From positions 3,036,983 to 3,100,982 of the forward strand of contig NC_051138.1 in assembly GCF_014839805.1 (NCBI RefSeq): a stretch of DNA of 64,000 bases, in the 5' to 3' direction. The position numbers and the translations under genes are program-made. The stretch is from Manduca sexta (taxonomy: Eukaryota; Arthropoda; Insecta; Lepidoptera; Sphingidae). Shown here in pieces: positions 1 through 13,300 of the stretch. The notes under the pieces are model-generated. The model had not been told where the DNA came from. It worked only from the letters and a program-made list of their open reading frames with translations, and made no database searches. Every line of letters starts with the position of its first letter. Position 1 is the first letter of the stretch.

Positions 1-784
1 CTTAAAATATACACGCATAACTTGTTTTTAGACTGTTCCACCGGCACATATACAGTTTTTTCTAGCATAGACATTTTTAAACTTCACCCTCAAAGGTTTT
101 AAATTAAAATTACAACAATCGATGACTACGAGCCGAGTTTTACACACATAATAATAAGATTTTGTAATAAAATATAGAACTATATTTACTACTCGACGAT
201 ATAAATATATAGTAAACTATTTAGTGGTGTAAGCTAATACATGTAAGTTGTGGTTGCCTACTTGAAGAGCACATAATTTAACTAATGTTGTTTGCGTATT
301 TGTTTGTTTTTTTTTTCGCTTGTATTGTTACTGTGCACCATCTACTGGTAATCCGAAACAATAAATAAATAGATGTTAAAGTTCCAAATTAGTAATAAGT
401 AATTAATCTAAAATATTAACTTTTAGGCTCACTGCAGTAGGTCTATTGTATTACTCTATTAATTGTTACATAACACAGTTTGTAAGATAATGGCTATTTG
501 ATGCCAAAATAAACTGCGTTAATTTTCAACACAAATATTTCAATCATCGCCTTGGTGAAACACAGAGTACACACTACACACTCCGTGGCTCATTCCCACG
601 ATGTCCCAGTCTTGGGATCAATTCATGAGTAGGGCAGTTCATGAACGCACCAGATTTACCTCGCAGGTGTACTACGTACATGATGTTAGGGATTTAATCC
701 AACTGTCGTTTAATATTTCTCATGTCTCCGGTCAGCTTCACGCTCGATTCGTTCTTTGTGCACAGCATCCAAATATTATCTAGT
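1..784. other. AT-rich gene-free left edge
   Basis: No coding exon or recognisable mobile element stands out here. A short open frame at 601-783 lacks any familiar motif, and its composition matches the surrounding DNA. The left edge may belong to the region downstream of the GPCR gene on the minus strand. Confidence 0.4.
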
Positions 785-807
785 ATCTATATTTATACTT
801 TATGTAT

Positions 808-1236
808 TATAGTATAAAGCTCAAGAAATTGTTTTTGTTTGAACGCGCTAATCACGGAATTTACTAGTACGAATTGAAAAATTCTTATACTGTTGTATAG
901 CCCCTTTTATCGAGGAATGCTATACGCTATAGAATATAATCACGCTATTACCAATAGGTGCGGAGCATCATTTAGAAATCTTGCAAAAAAGGTGCTTCTG
1001 TTGTGTGCGCTGTGTAAATAGTTGCAACAATCATGTATGAAGGAATTTTCCTCTCGAACGTTCTAAAAAGTACATCAAAGTCTCGCGGCCCGCGGCATCT
1101 GTCTACCTGTCTGAACGCCTTAATCTAACACTACCGGCGGACTTCGATGAAATTTGGTATGGAGATAACTTCAGTCCTTGGGAAGGACATAGGCTACTTT
1201 CTATCCCGGAAAAATAACCGCGAGCAAATGCTATGG
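808..1236 (+). mobile_element. Degenerate Helitron-like element (Lep1/MINE type)
   Basis: This is a decayed copy of the family represented intact at 55752-57388. The order is preserved: a TTTG-rich 5' part leading into AACGCGCTAATC, one internal unit (with ACCAATAGGTGCGGAGC), then GATGAAATTTGGTATGGAG, and a decayed 3' hairpin ending near 1233. It has one internal unit, not an array, and many point changes, so it is an old insertion. A SINE is inserted immediately to its right. Confidence 0.7.
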
Positions 1237-1247
1237 TAATGACTAAT

Positions 1248-1512
1248 ACATACATAACATCACGCATTTATCCCCGAAGGGGTATGCAGAGGCGCAACTA
1301 GGGCACCCACTTTTCGCCAAGTATGTTCCGTCCCATGATGTGATAGGGGGCAAGCCTATCGCCATATCGGGCACAAATTCCAGACTGCGGGCTGATACTG
1401 AGCAGAAAAACCCAAATATCACTTTGCCCGACCCGGGATTCGAACCCAGGACTTCAGAGCGCTATTGTACCGGACATGCAATACAACTACGCCACCGAGG
1501 CAGTCGAGTCAG
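1248..1512 (-). mobile_element. tRNA-derived SINE with 11-bp target-site duplication
   Basis: On the minus strand the element starts with a tRNA-like head: a box-A-like GGCGTAGTTG and a box-B-like GGGTTCGAATCC, followed by CCGGGTCGGGCAAAGTGAT. A tRNA-unrelated body follows, ending near CCTTCGGGGATAAATGCGTG. It is flanked by perfect direct repeats of TAATGACTAAT at 1237-1247 and 1513-1523. The other copies of this family lie at 20990, 22907, 29527, 34390 and 54548. Transcription would be by RNA polymerase III; mobilisation would depend on a LINE supplied elsewhere. Confidence 0.9.
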
Positions 1513-1523
1513 TAATGACTAAT

Positions 1524-3453
1524 GGTATTAAAATATATGTGACGCTGCATGCAAAAGGTAATATAAGCATAAGAATTAAGATCGATGTATAGCTATCGCA
1601 GTTTTCATTATTATTTATCTATTAGGCGCTACTAAACAGCTTTCCCTACGTATAAAAAAATGGCAGCGCCTACATTTTATATGAACGCAATCTCACACAA
1701 CCTTCACTCGACATCCAGCGAATTAGCCAATTTAGTAAACAGAACGTACTTAATTAATACAATGGTTTTTATAGACCATAAAAATGTAAGATATATTAGG
1801 AGAGAGGGCTCGAACCTCCAGTATATTAGGAATGCCATATTACCTACTATTACGTATTGTGTACTTTTCCAATAATTGTGTTGTTCTGGTTCCAGATTCA
1901 ATAAGTTAGCACTAATTACCAATGACAAATGATTTAAAAATTCACAAATAAAGAGCTACTAATAATTTTTCATGTTTTATCAAAGCAAATATGCCAAAAT
2001 TTTATGTTCAAAAAATATAGAAGCCATGTGTCATAGGTAACTCTATACCTAATAAACTAAAAATACTCATAAATATTTTAGAATATAGAAAAAGCCGCTC
2101 CAGCAGAGTACTAATATCGCTTACGATGTTCTTTCTGAAAAAAAAATGTTTAAACTTATGATTTAAAAAATCTATTATAAATTTATAAAATTATCAAAAT
2201 AATATAAAGATAACATAAAAAAAAACAAAAAGTAAATTTTTCGTTACTTTTTGACTAAGTTACACTTTTAAATATACCATAGGTACACGTATAACCCTGA
2301 TAAATAAACACTAATATGCACAATATTATATTATACATGCGAAATATGAAATTTTGCACGAATACGCATCCAAAGTGCGACTGGCCTATATTTTTCCATA
2401 AATATTTTAACAAGACCTCAAAATGGCAATCGTACCGCGTACGCAGTGCTACTACGCTGCCGAGCTAATAAAATTTTATACATAATTAATAAATACATAT
2501 ATCGATTAGATTAGTCTAGTCGATTAGATGCCGACCATCGTACATAAAATAAAATAAGAAATATTAGCCAGTTTAACAATATATTCAAACTTTTAAAAAA
2601 CAACAATAAAATATGCAATTTTGGGCTGTTTATCATTCATGAAAACATAAATCTCAAAAATAGTAATGAAAATTTTATTTATTATCCATTGTAATCCAAT
2701 AACATAAACATACGCACTATTGTAAGAGCGAAGCCACATACCTCGCTTTGGCCTATCCTACTGTTTTATTATAGACACATAGCTTCACATGTTTTGTTTA
2801 GACTTTTTATTTATATTACTTACACTCTGATTCAAATGTAACCACGCGTGGTTCGTCATCACACAGATGTCATGACGCAGACTTTTATAATAAGCTAACC
2901 CCGCAGAGGCAATGCCGTGCCGCTGCCGCATGCATCGTGTCAAGTGTCGGCGAGTGGGTTTCAGTTATGACTTAAATATTTGGAAAACATCTTTTTATCA
3001 GGCCCGCGGATTGGCAAATTCCAATGTATTAAAATCTATGTTCAGATTTAATATATTGTACAGTCAGGGTCAACTAATAATGAGTCCAATAAATGCAGCA
3101 TAAATTGAATGCGCTCTTCTAAAACTAATTTAACGTAAGTACATTCGCGCCATGGTCTTCTTGATTTCCCGGTGCGTGCGCAGACGTAACTGATTGGTAG
3201 CCAACATTTCAGATGAGGCGCCTGCACACATCGCGTTTCGAATATTCTACGATACGTGTCTCATATCCACCGCCACCTAAATGGAAGGGAAATTCGGTCA
3301 CCGTTTTAATGGCTTTCAATTATTTACGGACTTGTCTAAAATAATTTCTATTCTTCACCGCATTTTCTTGTGGTTTAATTTTCTTCTTTTGACGAGAAGT
3401 TTTATTGTTTACTATTTCAGACATTGTTGCTGCTAATTCACATTCATCGGCAT
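1524..3453. other. Gene-free AT-rich stretch
   Basis: No supported exon is visible. The segment 2890-3250 is richer in GC than its flanks, but it shows no conserved coding motif in any frame I read. It lies downstream of the GPCR gene on the minus strand and may include its 3' untranslated region. Confidence 0.35.
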
Positions 3454-6400
3454 TCATATTTTGGATTTTCGACTTACTTCCGAATCTCTCTTGATTTTTT
3501 TTCTCCAAAATAACTGTAATAATTAAAAGTTTTATAACTATACTGGAATAATGTAAATTAATGTTTGAATCAGTCCCGGATCTTGAATTTTTTAAACGAG
3601 GGCAAAATGAAAATTCTATCCCCGACCACCTATATTTTTAACTTTGTCATCATCATTTCGCGCCCCGCGGTAAATAATTTATGTGTGTAATGTTTAGGAC
3701 GTCTCAGTAGTCAAAGTTTGGATTTGTACCCCTCGGCCAAGTTTGGATTCGCCGCCCGGGGCATGAGCCCCGGCTTGCCCCCCCATAGATCCAGGGCTGG
3801 TTGTTTGAATTACTCGCTTGAATCTTTAATAGAGTAAGAATCCAAAAGAAGTAAGTAGATAATTATTTTGTGAAAATTAGTAAATACATTTATGTAGTAC
3901 AATAAATGTTGGCTGAACTCACTAAAGGTAGATAGTAATCTACCTTTTTACATAGTAATGTAATGTCTACAAAGGTTATTTATAAAACATTAATAACTGT
4001 GCAGGACGATATTAAAAACATGATAAACACACCTTTTGTTTTATGAATTTCAATAATTATTAATCAAATTAATATTCATTTAATATTTCAAAGATTTTTT
4101 TTTTGTATCGGAATTTGCGCAGCGCGCAGCATATATATTATGTATACTTGCTGTGAATGACATCTATCAGTGGTGCCGCGGCCGGTCAGGCGCAACGTCT
4201 GACTGATTGAAAATCATCCTCTTCCATTAGAGGAACGCCACCATTTAATCCTCTACAGTAGCTACTACCTATACAGATTAGTCTGTTTTGTAACGTAATA
4301 GAAAAATATATTTTTTATCATAACAGTAATAGTGTCCTACAAAAAGTTCCAAGTTATTATTATTTCACAAATAACCTCGTATCAATAACCAACTGTTTAA
4401 GGATTTAAAAAAACTTACCTTTAGCGATCTTCTAAACTTTGTCGACATGAGACTGAATAGTAGTGGATTCAGTACTGTGCTTAACCAGCTGTTGAAAAGC
4501 GTGAGGTTGTAGCCCACCCGCCACCACTAAAATTAAAAAGAAATCATTGAGTATAGCTCAAGAAACGAGAATATAAGCTTTAAGATTTTGTTTGGCTGAT
4601 TATAGTTCATAAACTAAGAGTCGCATTAAAAATCAATCTCAGCTTTAAGTAAGATCTCAAGTAGGCATTTAATATATTAAACTAAACTAATAACTAATTT
4701 AATAAACAAAACTGAAGCTGCATTTTAAGAGCTTGTTCTCAGTTGAGTCAATATTGTTTAATAATTAAAAATCAGTTGTCAAAATCTGACATATATTGTG
4801 ACCTTAAGATGTTTGAGCTGGTGTTAACATGGGTTTCTAATATACCGACTATCTTAAGATGCTGCTGACCTTATTTGACAGCGACTCAGGTAATATCGTA
4901 CTTCAGAGCGAAAGTGACATTTATTAATATGGGCCATAACCATTATTAACGTTAAGTTTCCGTTCTGCTTTTGTCTTCAAGGAAGAAGAGATCTTGAGAT
5001 TTTCCTTACAATTCATCAACAAATTTTCATTCAAATTACCATTTTATTACCAATATTCATTGTCTTTTGCATAATAAATAAAGCATTGTCATGTTCATTG
5101 CGCTGTTTTTACGATTAATACATTTGTACTGTATTAACTATTTTTAAACTATACTAATTTCGTATGATTTCATCTATGTACCTCAAGTTTCATTTAAACT
5201 ACAAAAAATCGCTTGAACTAGGTTATATTTCGGTAAAAGCATTAAAGTACTCAACTAATGAATTTATAGCGGCAAGCCATCACTTAATACGATTAAGCAA
5301 TACGACACTTATTCGTTAAACTAAGTACATTATTGAGAACACTTGTTTGTTGATACGCGCCACACCTAACCACTCAGAATTTTCATTAAGTTCAATATTA
5401 CTACAATGTACTACCAAATTAAAAATATTTAAAGCCTTACAATCCTCAATATTTACACTCTCTGTAAATCAAACTACGTTAATGCTTGCACAATCTAACG
5501 GCAGAATTGTTTTGTATTAATTCGGGAGGAATTTCGCATACAAAGGCCTACATCTTTCTTAAAAAGGTATTCAATACTTACGGATATTAAAAGAACAATC
5601 TGCGCTACGTCTTGCAGAAAAAGCCCCATCCTTATGGCGAAATACGGTAGCCACGTGATCAGGAACGCGAGCGTGAGAACTACTGAACATTCAAATGTTA
5701 TTTAAAATCAAAATACCAATATAAAAGGAATCGACACACGTACAAATACACATTTTGACTTACACCAGGTATGTATAGCTTATGAAACAGATACCTGAAG
5801 CGGTACTCAAGTGAATCGATACATGAATATATATGTAGAAATACACATTTAGACTTACAGCAGGTATGTATAGCTTGTGAAACAGATACCAGAAGCGGTA
5901 CTCAAGTCATGACTTTGTGTGAATATGGTAAGATTATGAGTTGCATTGATGTTGGGCACTGTCAGATAGTACGAGCTAAGGCAAATCTTATGGATAGGTG
6001 TAAAAAGCTTATAGTTTATAATTTTCTAAATCTAACTTGAAATAGTATAATGAACCTTGTCACCGGTCCCAAAGAGTCTGGATCAACGCCCTGATGATTA
6101 TTATACAGGGCGTAAGTAATATATATACATATAATGTATATGTTTTTCTAATTTCTAAATTGAAAGAATGATTAAAGAAAGTTTTAGGACCTAGATGATT
6201 CGATAAACGGTGTCTAGACCAAACCTGTTAGCAAGTCCATTCACATTTGTATTCCGTATATCTTAAATAATTTCTTTCGAAAAGGAATTATTATCATTGT
6301 AAGTAATTGTTGGTTCAAAAACCTGTCCATGGCTAAGTTCGTATTTATGATGGTTTACTCAGCTTACGCAATACTTAAATACAATATTATTGTTTACTCC

Positions 6401-8277
6401 CCAGTAGAGGACATTTGGCCGTGTATTAATTTATATTTGTTGTTGACATACCCACTAAGTGGCCCCTACCGAACAAAAAATATATTTATTAAGAGTAATT
6501 GAAACCAATTAGACGATTTGATATGTTTTAAGAAAATTATATATTACGTTTCAAATCCCAATATTTCCCAGTTATATCTTAGATTTACCAACTCTAAATG
6601 GTAAAAGTCAGAAAAGATCTGAGACCACATTTCGCTTCGAACTTTTACCTTCACCCACTCAGTAAATCTTAAGTTTTAAATGTCAACTATAAATAAACAT
6701 ATTGTATACTAGCTTTTGCCCGCGGCTCCGCCCGCGTTATAAAGTTTTTCAGGCTAAAGTTTTCCGTTATAAAAGTAGTAGTTTCCCGGGAGCCTATGTT
6801 CTTCCCAGGGTCTCAAACTGTTCCATACCAAATTTCATCTTAATACGTTGGGTAGTTTTTGAGTTTAACACGTTCAGGCAGACAGATGCAGCGGGGACTT
6901 TGTTTTACCCTTAACATTTTTTTTTTACAAAAAATAGGGGGTTGGTGATAGAAGGGTATAAATTTAGGGTTGAATGTATTTTTTTAATGCGACATAATAA
7001 AAAAAAATAAAAATATAAAAATTTGTATAGAATTATAAAAAAAAATGTTAAGGGTGGACAACCCTTAACACTTAGGGGTATGAAAAATAGATGTTAGCCG
7101 ATTCTCAGACCTACTGAATATGCATGCAAAATTTGGTTAAAATCGGTAAAGCCGTTTCGGAGGAGTACGGAGACAAACATTGTGACACGAGAATTTTATA
7201 TTTATATATTAGATATTAAGAATTGATGTCGCACTAATCATCAGATTTGTTTGCATTTCTAATATTTATCAACTTTAATTGTAAAACCTAGAATGAACTG
7301 AACTCTTATGATAACAGTTCGAAAAATAAATCTCTCTTGTTTATATCCAATTCACGTTAGTCAATGTTAAGATTTATTAGAGGTTCTAGATACGATTAAT
7401 ATTTGTTATTAAAGTCTGATATGATTTAAATTATGCACGTGTTCTTACTATTTCGTCCAAACTTACCAATGAGCTTGCGCACTTTTCTTCTGTTGTAGCG
7501 TTGATTGGAGGCGTTGTCGTGTGATCGACACTTCTGCGAGGTTCGCAGCTCCCACGCGATCATCGAGTACACAAAAGTCATGATACTCAACGGTAAAATA
7601 AACGTGAGCACTGCCATCACACCGTTTACTATTTTCGTGTATGGCGTCGGTACCATGAAACACAGTGAATACTTCGACGTAGTCAACAGATCCGTTGTCC
7701 ACAACTCTGGCACCGTCTCCATGATCGCTATGATCCATATCACCACGATTATCTTCGTCACCCTCCGCCACACTGACTTCGTCTTTAAAAGCAGAGGGTA
7801 GCAGATCGCTACGTACCTCTCTATTGATAACGCTGTCAGAATTAATATACTGTTATTCCAAAGAGCTCCTATCACTATGAAGTATGTTTTGCACGCCACT
7901 CTTCCTAAATGGATGTAGGAAAGGGTTTCAGAAGGAAGTTGGATTTTGAGTTCGTTCCCTTCGAAGATTAGTATAAAAGAGACAATAAGATCTGATATTG
8001 CCAAGTTGAACAGATAAAAGTTTGTAGCCGTGTGCATGCTTCTATCGTAGTAAATAACAATACAGGTTATGCTGTTTCCAATAACGCTGGCGAAGAACAT
8101 AATGTACATTGAAATTATTGTCAAAGTACGTAAAACGGCCGATTCTTCAGCTATCATTCTATCAATAAATTCAAGCCACATTTTGAATTCAGTTTCGTTA
8201 AAATTCTCTGTAGCGTTAAACATTTTAGCGCGCACTAGCGTCAAGATTCGGCAAACATCGAACACGCACTGTTCCAT
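3454..8277 (-). CDS. Class A neuropeptide GPCR, divergent pyrokinin/CAPA-like receptor
   Basis: Exons on the minus strand are 7467-8277, 5582-5682 and 4419-4526, with a tentative last exon at 3454-3513; junction phases agree. The first three encode 340 residues. The N-terminus has N-glycosylation sites (NATE, NETE). TM1 is at about 50-77 (GN 67-68) and TM2 carries MHTATNFYLFNLAISD (81-96), a hallmark of pyrokinin/CAPA/neuromedin-U receptors. Cys129 in TM3 can pair with Cys206, and ERY is at 153-155. TM6 has FLITWLPY (277-284) and TM7 has NPLLF (324-328) in place of NPxxY. This would be a plasma-membrane receptor for a peptide ligand, coupled to a G protein. The YPWxFG stretch before TM3, usual in this family, is missing, so the ligand is not assigned. 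The last exon is weak: a CAG acceptor gives 19 residues, whereas an acceptor at about 3502 would give a 59-60-residue basic tail ending at 3320. Confidence 0.82.
5743..5907. repeat. Tandem duplication of about 69 bp in GPCR intron 1
   Basis: The segment 5743-5811 recurs at 5839-5907 with a few changes. Both copies contain CAGGTATGTATAGCTT and GCGGTACTCAAGT. The repeat is 61 bp upstream of the GPCR second exon in transcript order. No coding frame is maintained. Confidence 0.75.
6709..7213 (-). mobile_element. Helitron-like element, short 505-bp variant
   Basis: The minus-strand 5' end is TCTAATATATAAAT directly after a host A. The 3' end is a GC-rich hairpin followed by AAAAGCTAG and then a host T. 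That gives the TC...CTRR termini and A^T insertion site of Helitrons. The 3' half matches the elements at 40982-42369 and 55752-57388, but the interior and 5' end differ and lack the 123-bp array. It is non-autonomous, with no Rep/helicase frame. It lies inside the first GPCR intron. Confidence 0.8.
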
Positions 8278-10305
8278 GTTTATTTTCTTCGTATATTAAT
8301 AGTCGTGTATGCTAGACGCACACACTACAACAATGAACTGATGAAGCTATAGTACCTATTACGAGAGTTTTTCCATTAATGATCCCAAATTACTAATGGG
8401 TCATCAATAGCTATACTAACGTTAGGGTAACGTGGAAGCTATGACGCTAATATAAACACATGAATGAATATATAAGAGTGTATTTTCTCGCTATTTGGGT
8501 TATTTTTTGTGTGGACTTGTCAATTCATTTCTAGTAACAGTGCCCGCCCTAGAGATAGTGTAAGAACTGATACGTTTAGCAATCGCTGCCTTGTTCGATC
8601 TATAAGCCTTTACAGCATATAACAAGGAAGTTTCGGTTATATTCGTTATTAGGCAATTGTTTTTGAGTTTTACACTCATAATTGCCAGGAATTTTGTTCA
8701 TGGTTGTACATTATACAGCCGCTAGGCAACAGAGTGTAAGCATGATAAAACTTATATCCGACTTCCATGATAGATAGGTGTGTGGGTGGTTAAGCCTCAT
8801 ATGGAAATTGAGAGTAAAGACGTCCTTCAGCGCGTGAAGGCATCTAGATTTCCTTGCAACTGGAAGTTGATTTAAGAAATAACAAATAATTTAACACATT
8901 ATAGTTAATATAATTTATTTATGTAGTTTTTATATTTACAAATACAGTAAAATTAGGTAATATTTTTAACTTATAATTCTAACATTGAGTTATATAGCAA
9001 TTAGTGAAAAATGTAAATTGTGCGTGCCTTCGTGCGCGGGTTAGTTAATGAAAACGTAATAAACGTTCCTGAACAAAAGAATATTACGAAAAGTATCGAA
9101 ATGGAGATTATTGCGTCACTCTCACGGATATATAAATATACTTTAATAATATAAAATAGAATTACAAAAAGTAATTCGTAAAGAATCTTCATCAGTTTTA
9201 AATTTTTACTGTCATCCATATAATAATGAACTTAACTGAATGTAATGTATTAAAATAAGTATTTATATTTGTTACAAAACCAATCTTAGATTAATTATAA
9301 TTGAGTTGGCTGAATGTTCAGAATGTAAGTTTCAATTTGTTAGTCTTAATTATCAATATCTGTAACTGAAGATATAACATATTTCAGTAAAGTATACAAA
9401 CACTAAACAGTTTAATTGAGAGACTATTTTATGGAACATGTGAAAAAAAATGATACAATTTAATTAGATAACTAATTACTCTCCGACCTTTAACGTCATT
9501 GAACATGTCCACATGATTTGTTTGTTCCTGTGGGCGTATAGGCCGAAGTGTCTAATCATCGTAATTACGAAAAATAAAGAAACGAGGGAAACACATTACT
9601 CCATTAAATTATTAGAAATAGAGAACTAAATGAGACCGTAGAATATTTTTTTTTGGTTTAGTAAAATTATCAATTTATGGGGAATAAAAAAATTGTTAAT
9701 AGATTTACTGAAACCGATTAATTATTAATTGGTCGTGAGAAACAGACCCGGAATTGTCAATAAAAGTCAAATGCAATACGTATAATGAACACGACAAATA
9801 AAACATTATGACATGATAAATGTTATTCCTAAAATATTTTTCTTTGGGGTTTAAAACTTATTCTACAAAATGTGTTTGCACAGTTGACATAAACATGTCA
9901 TTTGTGCAAACTCAATTGTATACACTTCTTAGTATCTAATGGCTAACATAGGCCCCATTCCGTCCATAGGCAATTACTGGCATCCTAACCGAAGGACATC
10001 TTAAATGGCCGTATAGGTAAATACGGGATTTTTTGACTCTTACCAATACGGCTATCAAAGTAGACCTTCGAATAGAACGCCTGTAATTAAAAAAAAGGAT
10101 TCGCCTCCTATAGACGGAACGAGGCCCCCTGACCTTAAAACGAGTTACAAATCATCTCGATCATTTAAGCAGTCATATATCCCCACAACACAAACGGATT
10201 AACTAATTAATAAACTGGTTGACGTCGAAGTCTTGTGAGAAGTTAAAAAACAAATCCAAAGACATTCATACACGATTTATCCCATTTAACAATCTATTGA
10301 TTAAA
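8278..10305. other. Intergenic spacer between GPCR and ninaB-like gene
   Basis: It should hold the promoter of the GPCR on its left and the 3' untranslated region of the carotenoid oxygenase on its right. I could not fix a TATA box or polyadenylation signal with confidence. A 72-codon hydrophobic frame at 9001-9219 (minus) has no recognisable family and is not called. Confidence 0.4.
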
Positions 10306-13300
10306 CTACGTCAGAGAAGATCGTTGGGGGAGGAACCATCCGTGAAGACACTTAGGCGCTGGCGAGGGAGTGTCGAAGTGAGCCCTTCCTAGCTCACGGA
10401 AATCCCGCGCGTCCACCACCAGAAGCCCCACCTCTTGAGATCGAGAGCCGCCCCACACCAAAGCGCTTAGAAGAACACCGTCGTCTTCATCCTGGTGGAA
10501 TTAAACTAGTTAAGTCTCTGTATATCACTAGAACCAGATTTTACCAATAAACATTTTTAGCATTGTTTTTTTAATGTAGTTAATAAAATAATTAACATAA
10601 TGGTTATAAATAAACATTGCTTAAATATCGATAGTTAGTACGATATAGATCATTACAATTGAAATTGACTAGCACTATAACAAATTGTATTAAATACTGC
10701 TAAAAATATTGACCTTAGCATCAGGTGCAGGAACGAATATGGGTTCACTGGGATAGCAATTTTTTTCGCTCCACGTCTTCGTTTCTCCGGTCTTTGTATC
10801 CACTTTGATTAACTGAAATTTAAGAAAGATAATGTTATACTTATTCGTTACTATTTGGTTTTCTATTTGGTTTACTATCATGTTGTTTCTAGATTAGTGC
10901 GGTAAAATACTGATACTTCCTGTAGTTCTGTCATGTTAATAGCATGTCACTATTTGGAGGAGAGCGGAGGACCGAGCAATGTGGCGCGCTCTAGGGGAAG
11001 CCTATATTCAGCAGTGGACAGTCGTAGGCTGATGAGATGAGATGAGATGAGATTATGTTAAATTAGGATACAAACGATCTAAAATGAGCCTTTGAGGTCA
11101 TAGAAAAAAATTACGAACTTTTGGGTAATAAGGAATATTGTCAATACGGAATATTTGCACGAATAGTATTTTTTATATGCTTACCACACCAGGATTCTCT
11201 GCATCGACATCTGAACTGATGGCGTAGAAATATCTGTACGGCTTTCCTGCAATAAAAGTACCATATCTTTACATTTTATTTGATTTAGACACTGAACCCC
11301 AAATTTCTAATATTTGAGCAAAACATGTAAGTGATGTAATTAACTAACAACTTATCAACAATTGAGAATATTGTACAGTTCTATACATACCGTTATGCAA
11401 GTCATAGTGTATTCGTGGTGTCTCGCAGCCTATGTCTGCCAACAGCTGTGGCTGTACTCTCGTCAACCTCGGAGCGTTCAACGGCAGCTCCAACCTCTTC
11501 GGCCTTCCACGAAACCAGTTCGCATAATCAGCATTGCATTGCATCGTCTGGAATTTATTATTATTTCACCATCTACTGACAAAATCATGAAGCATGGGGA
11601 AAGATATGAAATCAGTGATAGTAAGAAGATTTCAGTGTTTCTAGTTCCGCTACGGTATATTTTGATGTGCTTAAAAATAGATAAAAAGTGCAAGAGTCAA
11701 GAAATTTTGTATAGAAAGATAGTAACAGAAAACGTGCTGGATCATGCAATTTTGGAAAATGAAAATGGCAGAGATAGATCAAATAATAAGAAAGAGTTAG
11801 CAGTTTAAGGCGATACCTCAAGGTCCATTTTCATACATTTTGTTTCACCTTTAATCTGGGTAACTAAACAACTATTGGCAAGTAAAGAATTTAAATTCAC
11901 GTCTCGTTAGTGATTAGTTCTCGCAGTTGAAAGAAAAACGTAAAAATAATTAATAATCATGGATATTTCGGCCTTTAAAATTTCGTCATATTAAATTGTA
12001 AAGGCCGAAATATCCATGATTATTAATTATTTTTACGTTTTTCTTCAACTGCGAGAACTAATCACTAACTAGACGTGAATTTAAATTCTTTACTTGCCAA
12101 TACTTGTTTAGTTACCCAGATTAAAGGTGAAACAAAATGTATGAAAATGGACCTTGAGGTATCGCCTTAATATCTCAAACTGCTAATTAAATTATAAGAC
12201 CTTTGTCAAATGAAATAGACCGAATACTTACAAATTTCTTTCCGTCACGTCTGCATTATCAATAGCTTTCAAATGAAGATGATTAGTTGTAATTACCTCG
12301 ATCGCGTGTACGTACATAGCGTCAATCGCTTTAGCGTCTTTGTACGCGCACATGTCTAGTACCAGCGTATCATTTTGTTCGTACGCGTTGATAATGTGAA
12401 GGTAGAACAGCGGCTCGGTGCGGAAACGCTTCGTTTCTTTGCCGTCTTTGCGACTGATTAGGACTATGTGGGTCTGGAAGGAAATATAGATTGTCGGATA
12501 GCTATCGCTTTCAGAGAAACTAAAGTAATGAAATAGTATCCGTAGTCGTTTGTGACTATTATAAATTGAATGAACATTAATAACTTGGATTCTACGATAT
12601 AAGATAGTCTCTACCAGAGTCATCCAAAGGAATCTGTTATTTTTTAATACACAGTCGACTAGAACTTAATCTAACTTTTTTTCAGTAATAAAATCATGTA
12701 TCCTTCCGACGTCACAATGCAGTCATACGTAAGTAAATACAACAATAATTACAAATTATTAAATTCTAGACAAGAACAATTTTGAATTATTTTATCTTTT
12801 AATATCAAGACGCATCTAATCAAGAAACTAGGCTCATTCCTTAAATGGAAAGACTAAAATTAACATATAGACTATTGCATGTATAAGTGGGCGCAAAATG
12901 AATAATAATTAATTTTATATATAAGTAGTTATAACATGTTTTTGTTAGTACCGACATGAGTCATAGTTCTTTTTTTTAATCAATTATTATAACACGAGTT
13001 TTGTCGAGTATGTGTGTTGTTGTAATATTATGAAATGATATTTATTGTATTTACAAATTCAATTATATAAAAGTTTTTAATATCTTTCCGAATTATTAAG
13101 AAATTATATTGATTTATTTCTTTTACACGTTTTGCTATAAATACCCCCCAATTCAAAGTAAAGGGGTATTCTATGTTTGAACGTGAGCTGATAAACATCT
13201 CTAAATAGAAATCTTGTTTAATTGTTTTTTTACCGTGGCGACGTCATGGAACTACCTAACAATAGCTGGCGATCTACCGCCGACATATACCTCATGCTCA

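Noticed and set aside
1440..1505. tRNA gene-like sequence with box A and box B
   Set aside because: It is the head of a SINE, with a SINE body and target-site duplication, and does not fold to a complete cloverleaf by eye.
9001..9219. 72-codon hydrophobic frame that could be a small membrane protein
   Set aside because: The Ile/Phe/Leu content is what AT-rich DNA gives by chance; there is no splice or family support.
11362..11808. 148-codon plus-strand open frame
   Set aside because: It is antisense to carotenoid oxygenase exon 10 and runs on into the flanking intron; the minus-strand reading is strongly conserved.
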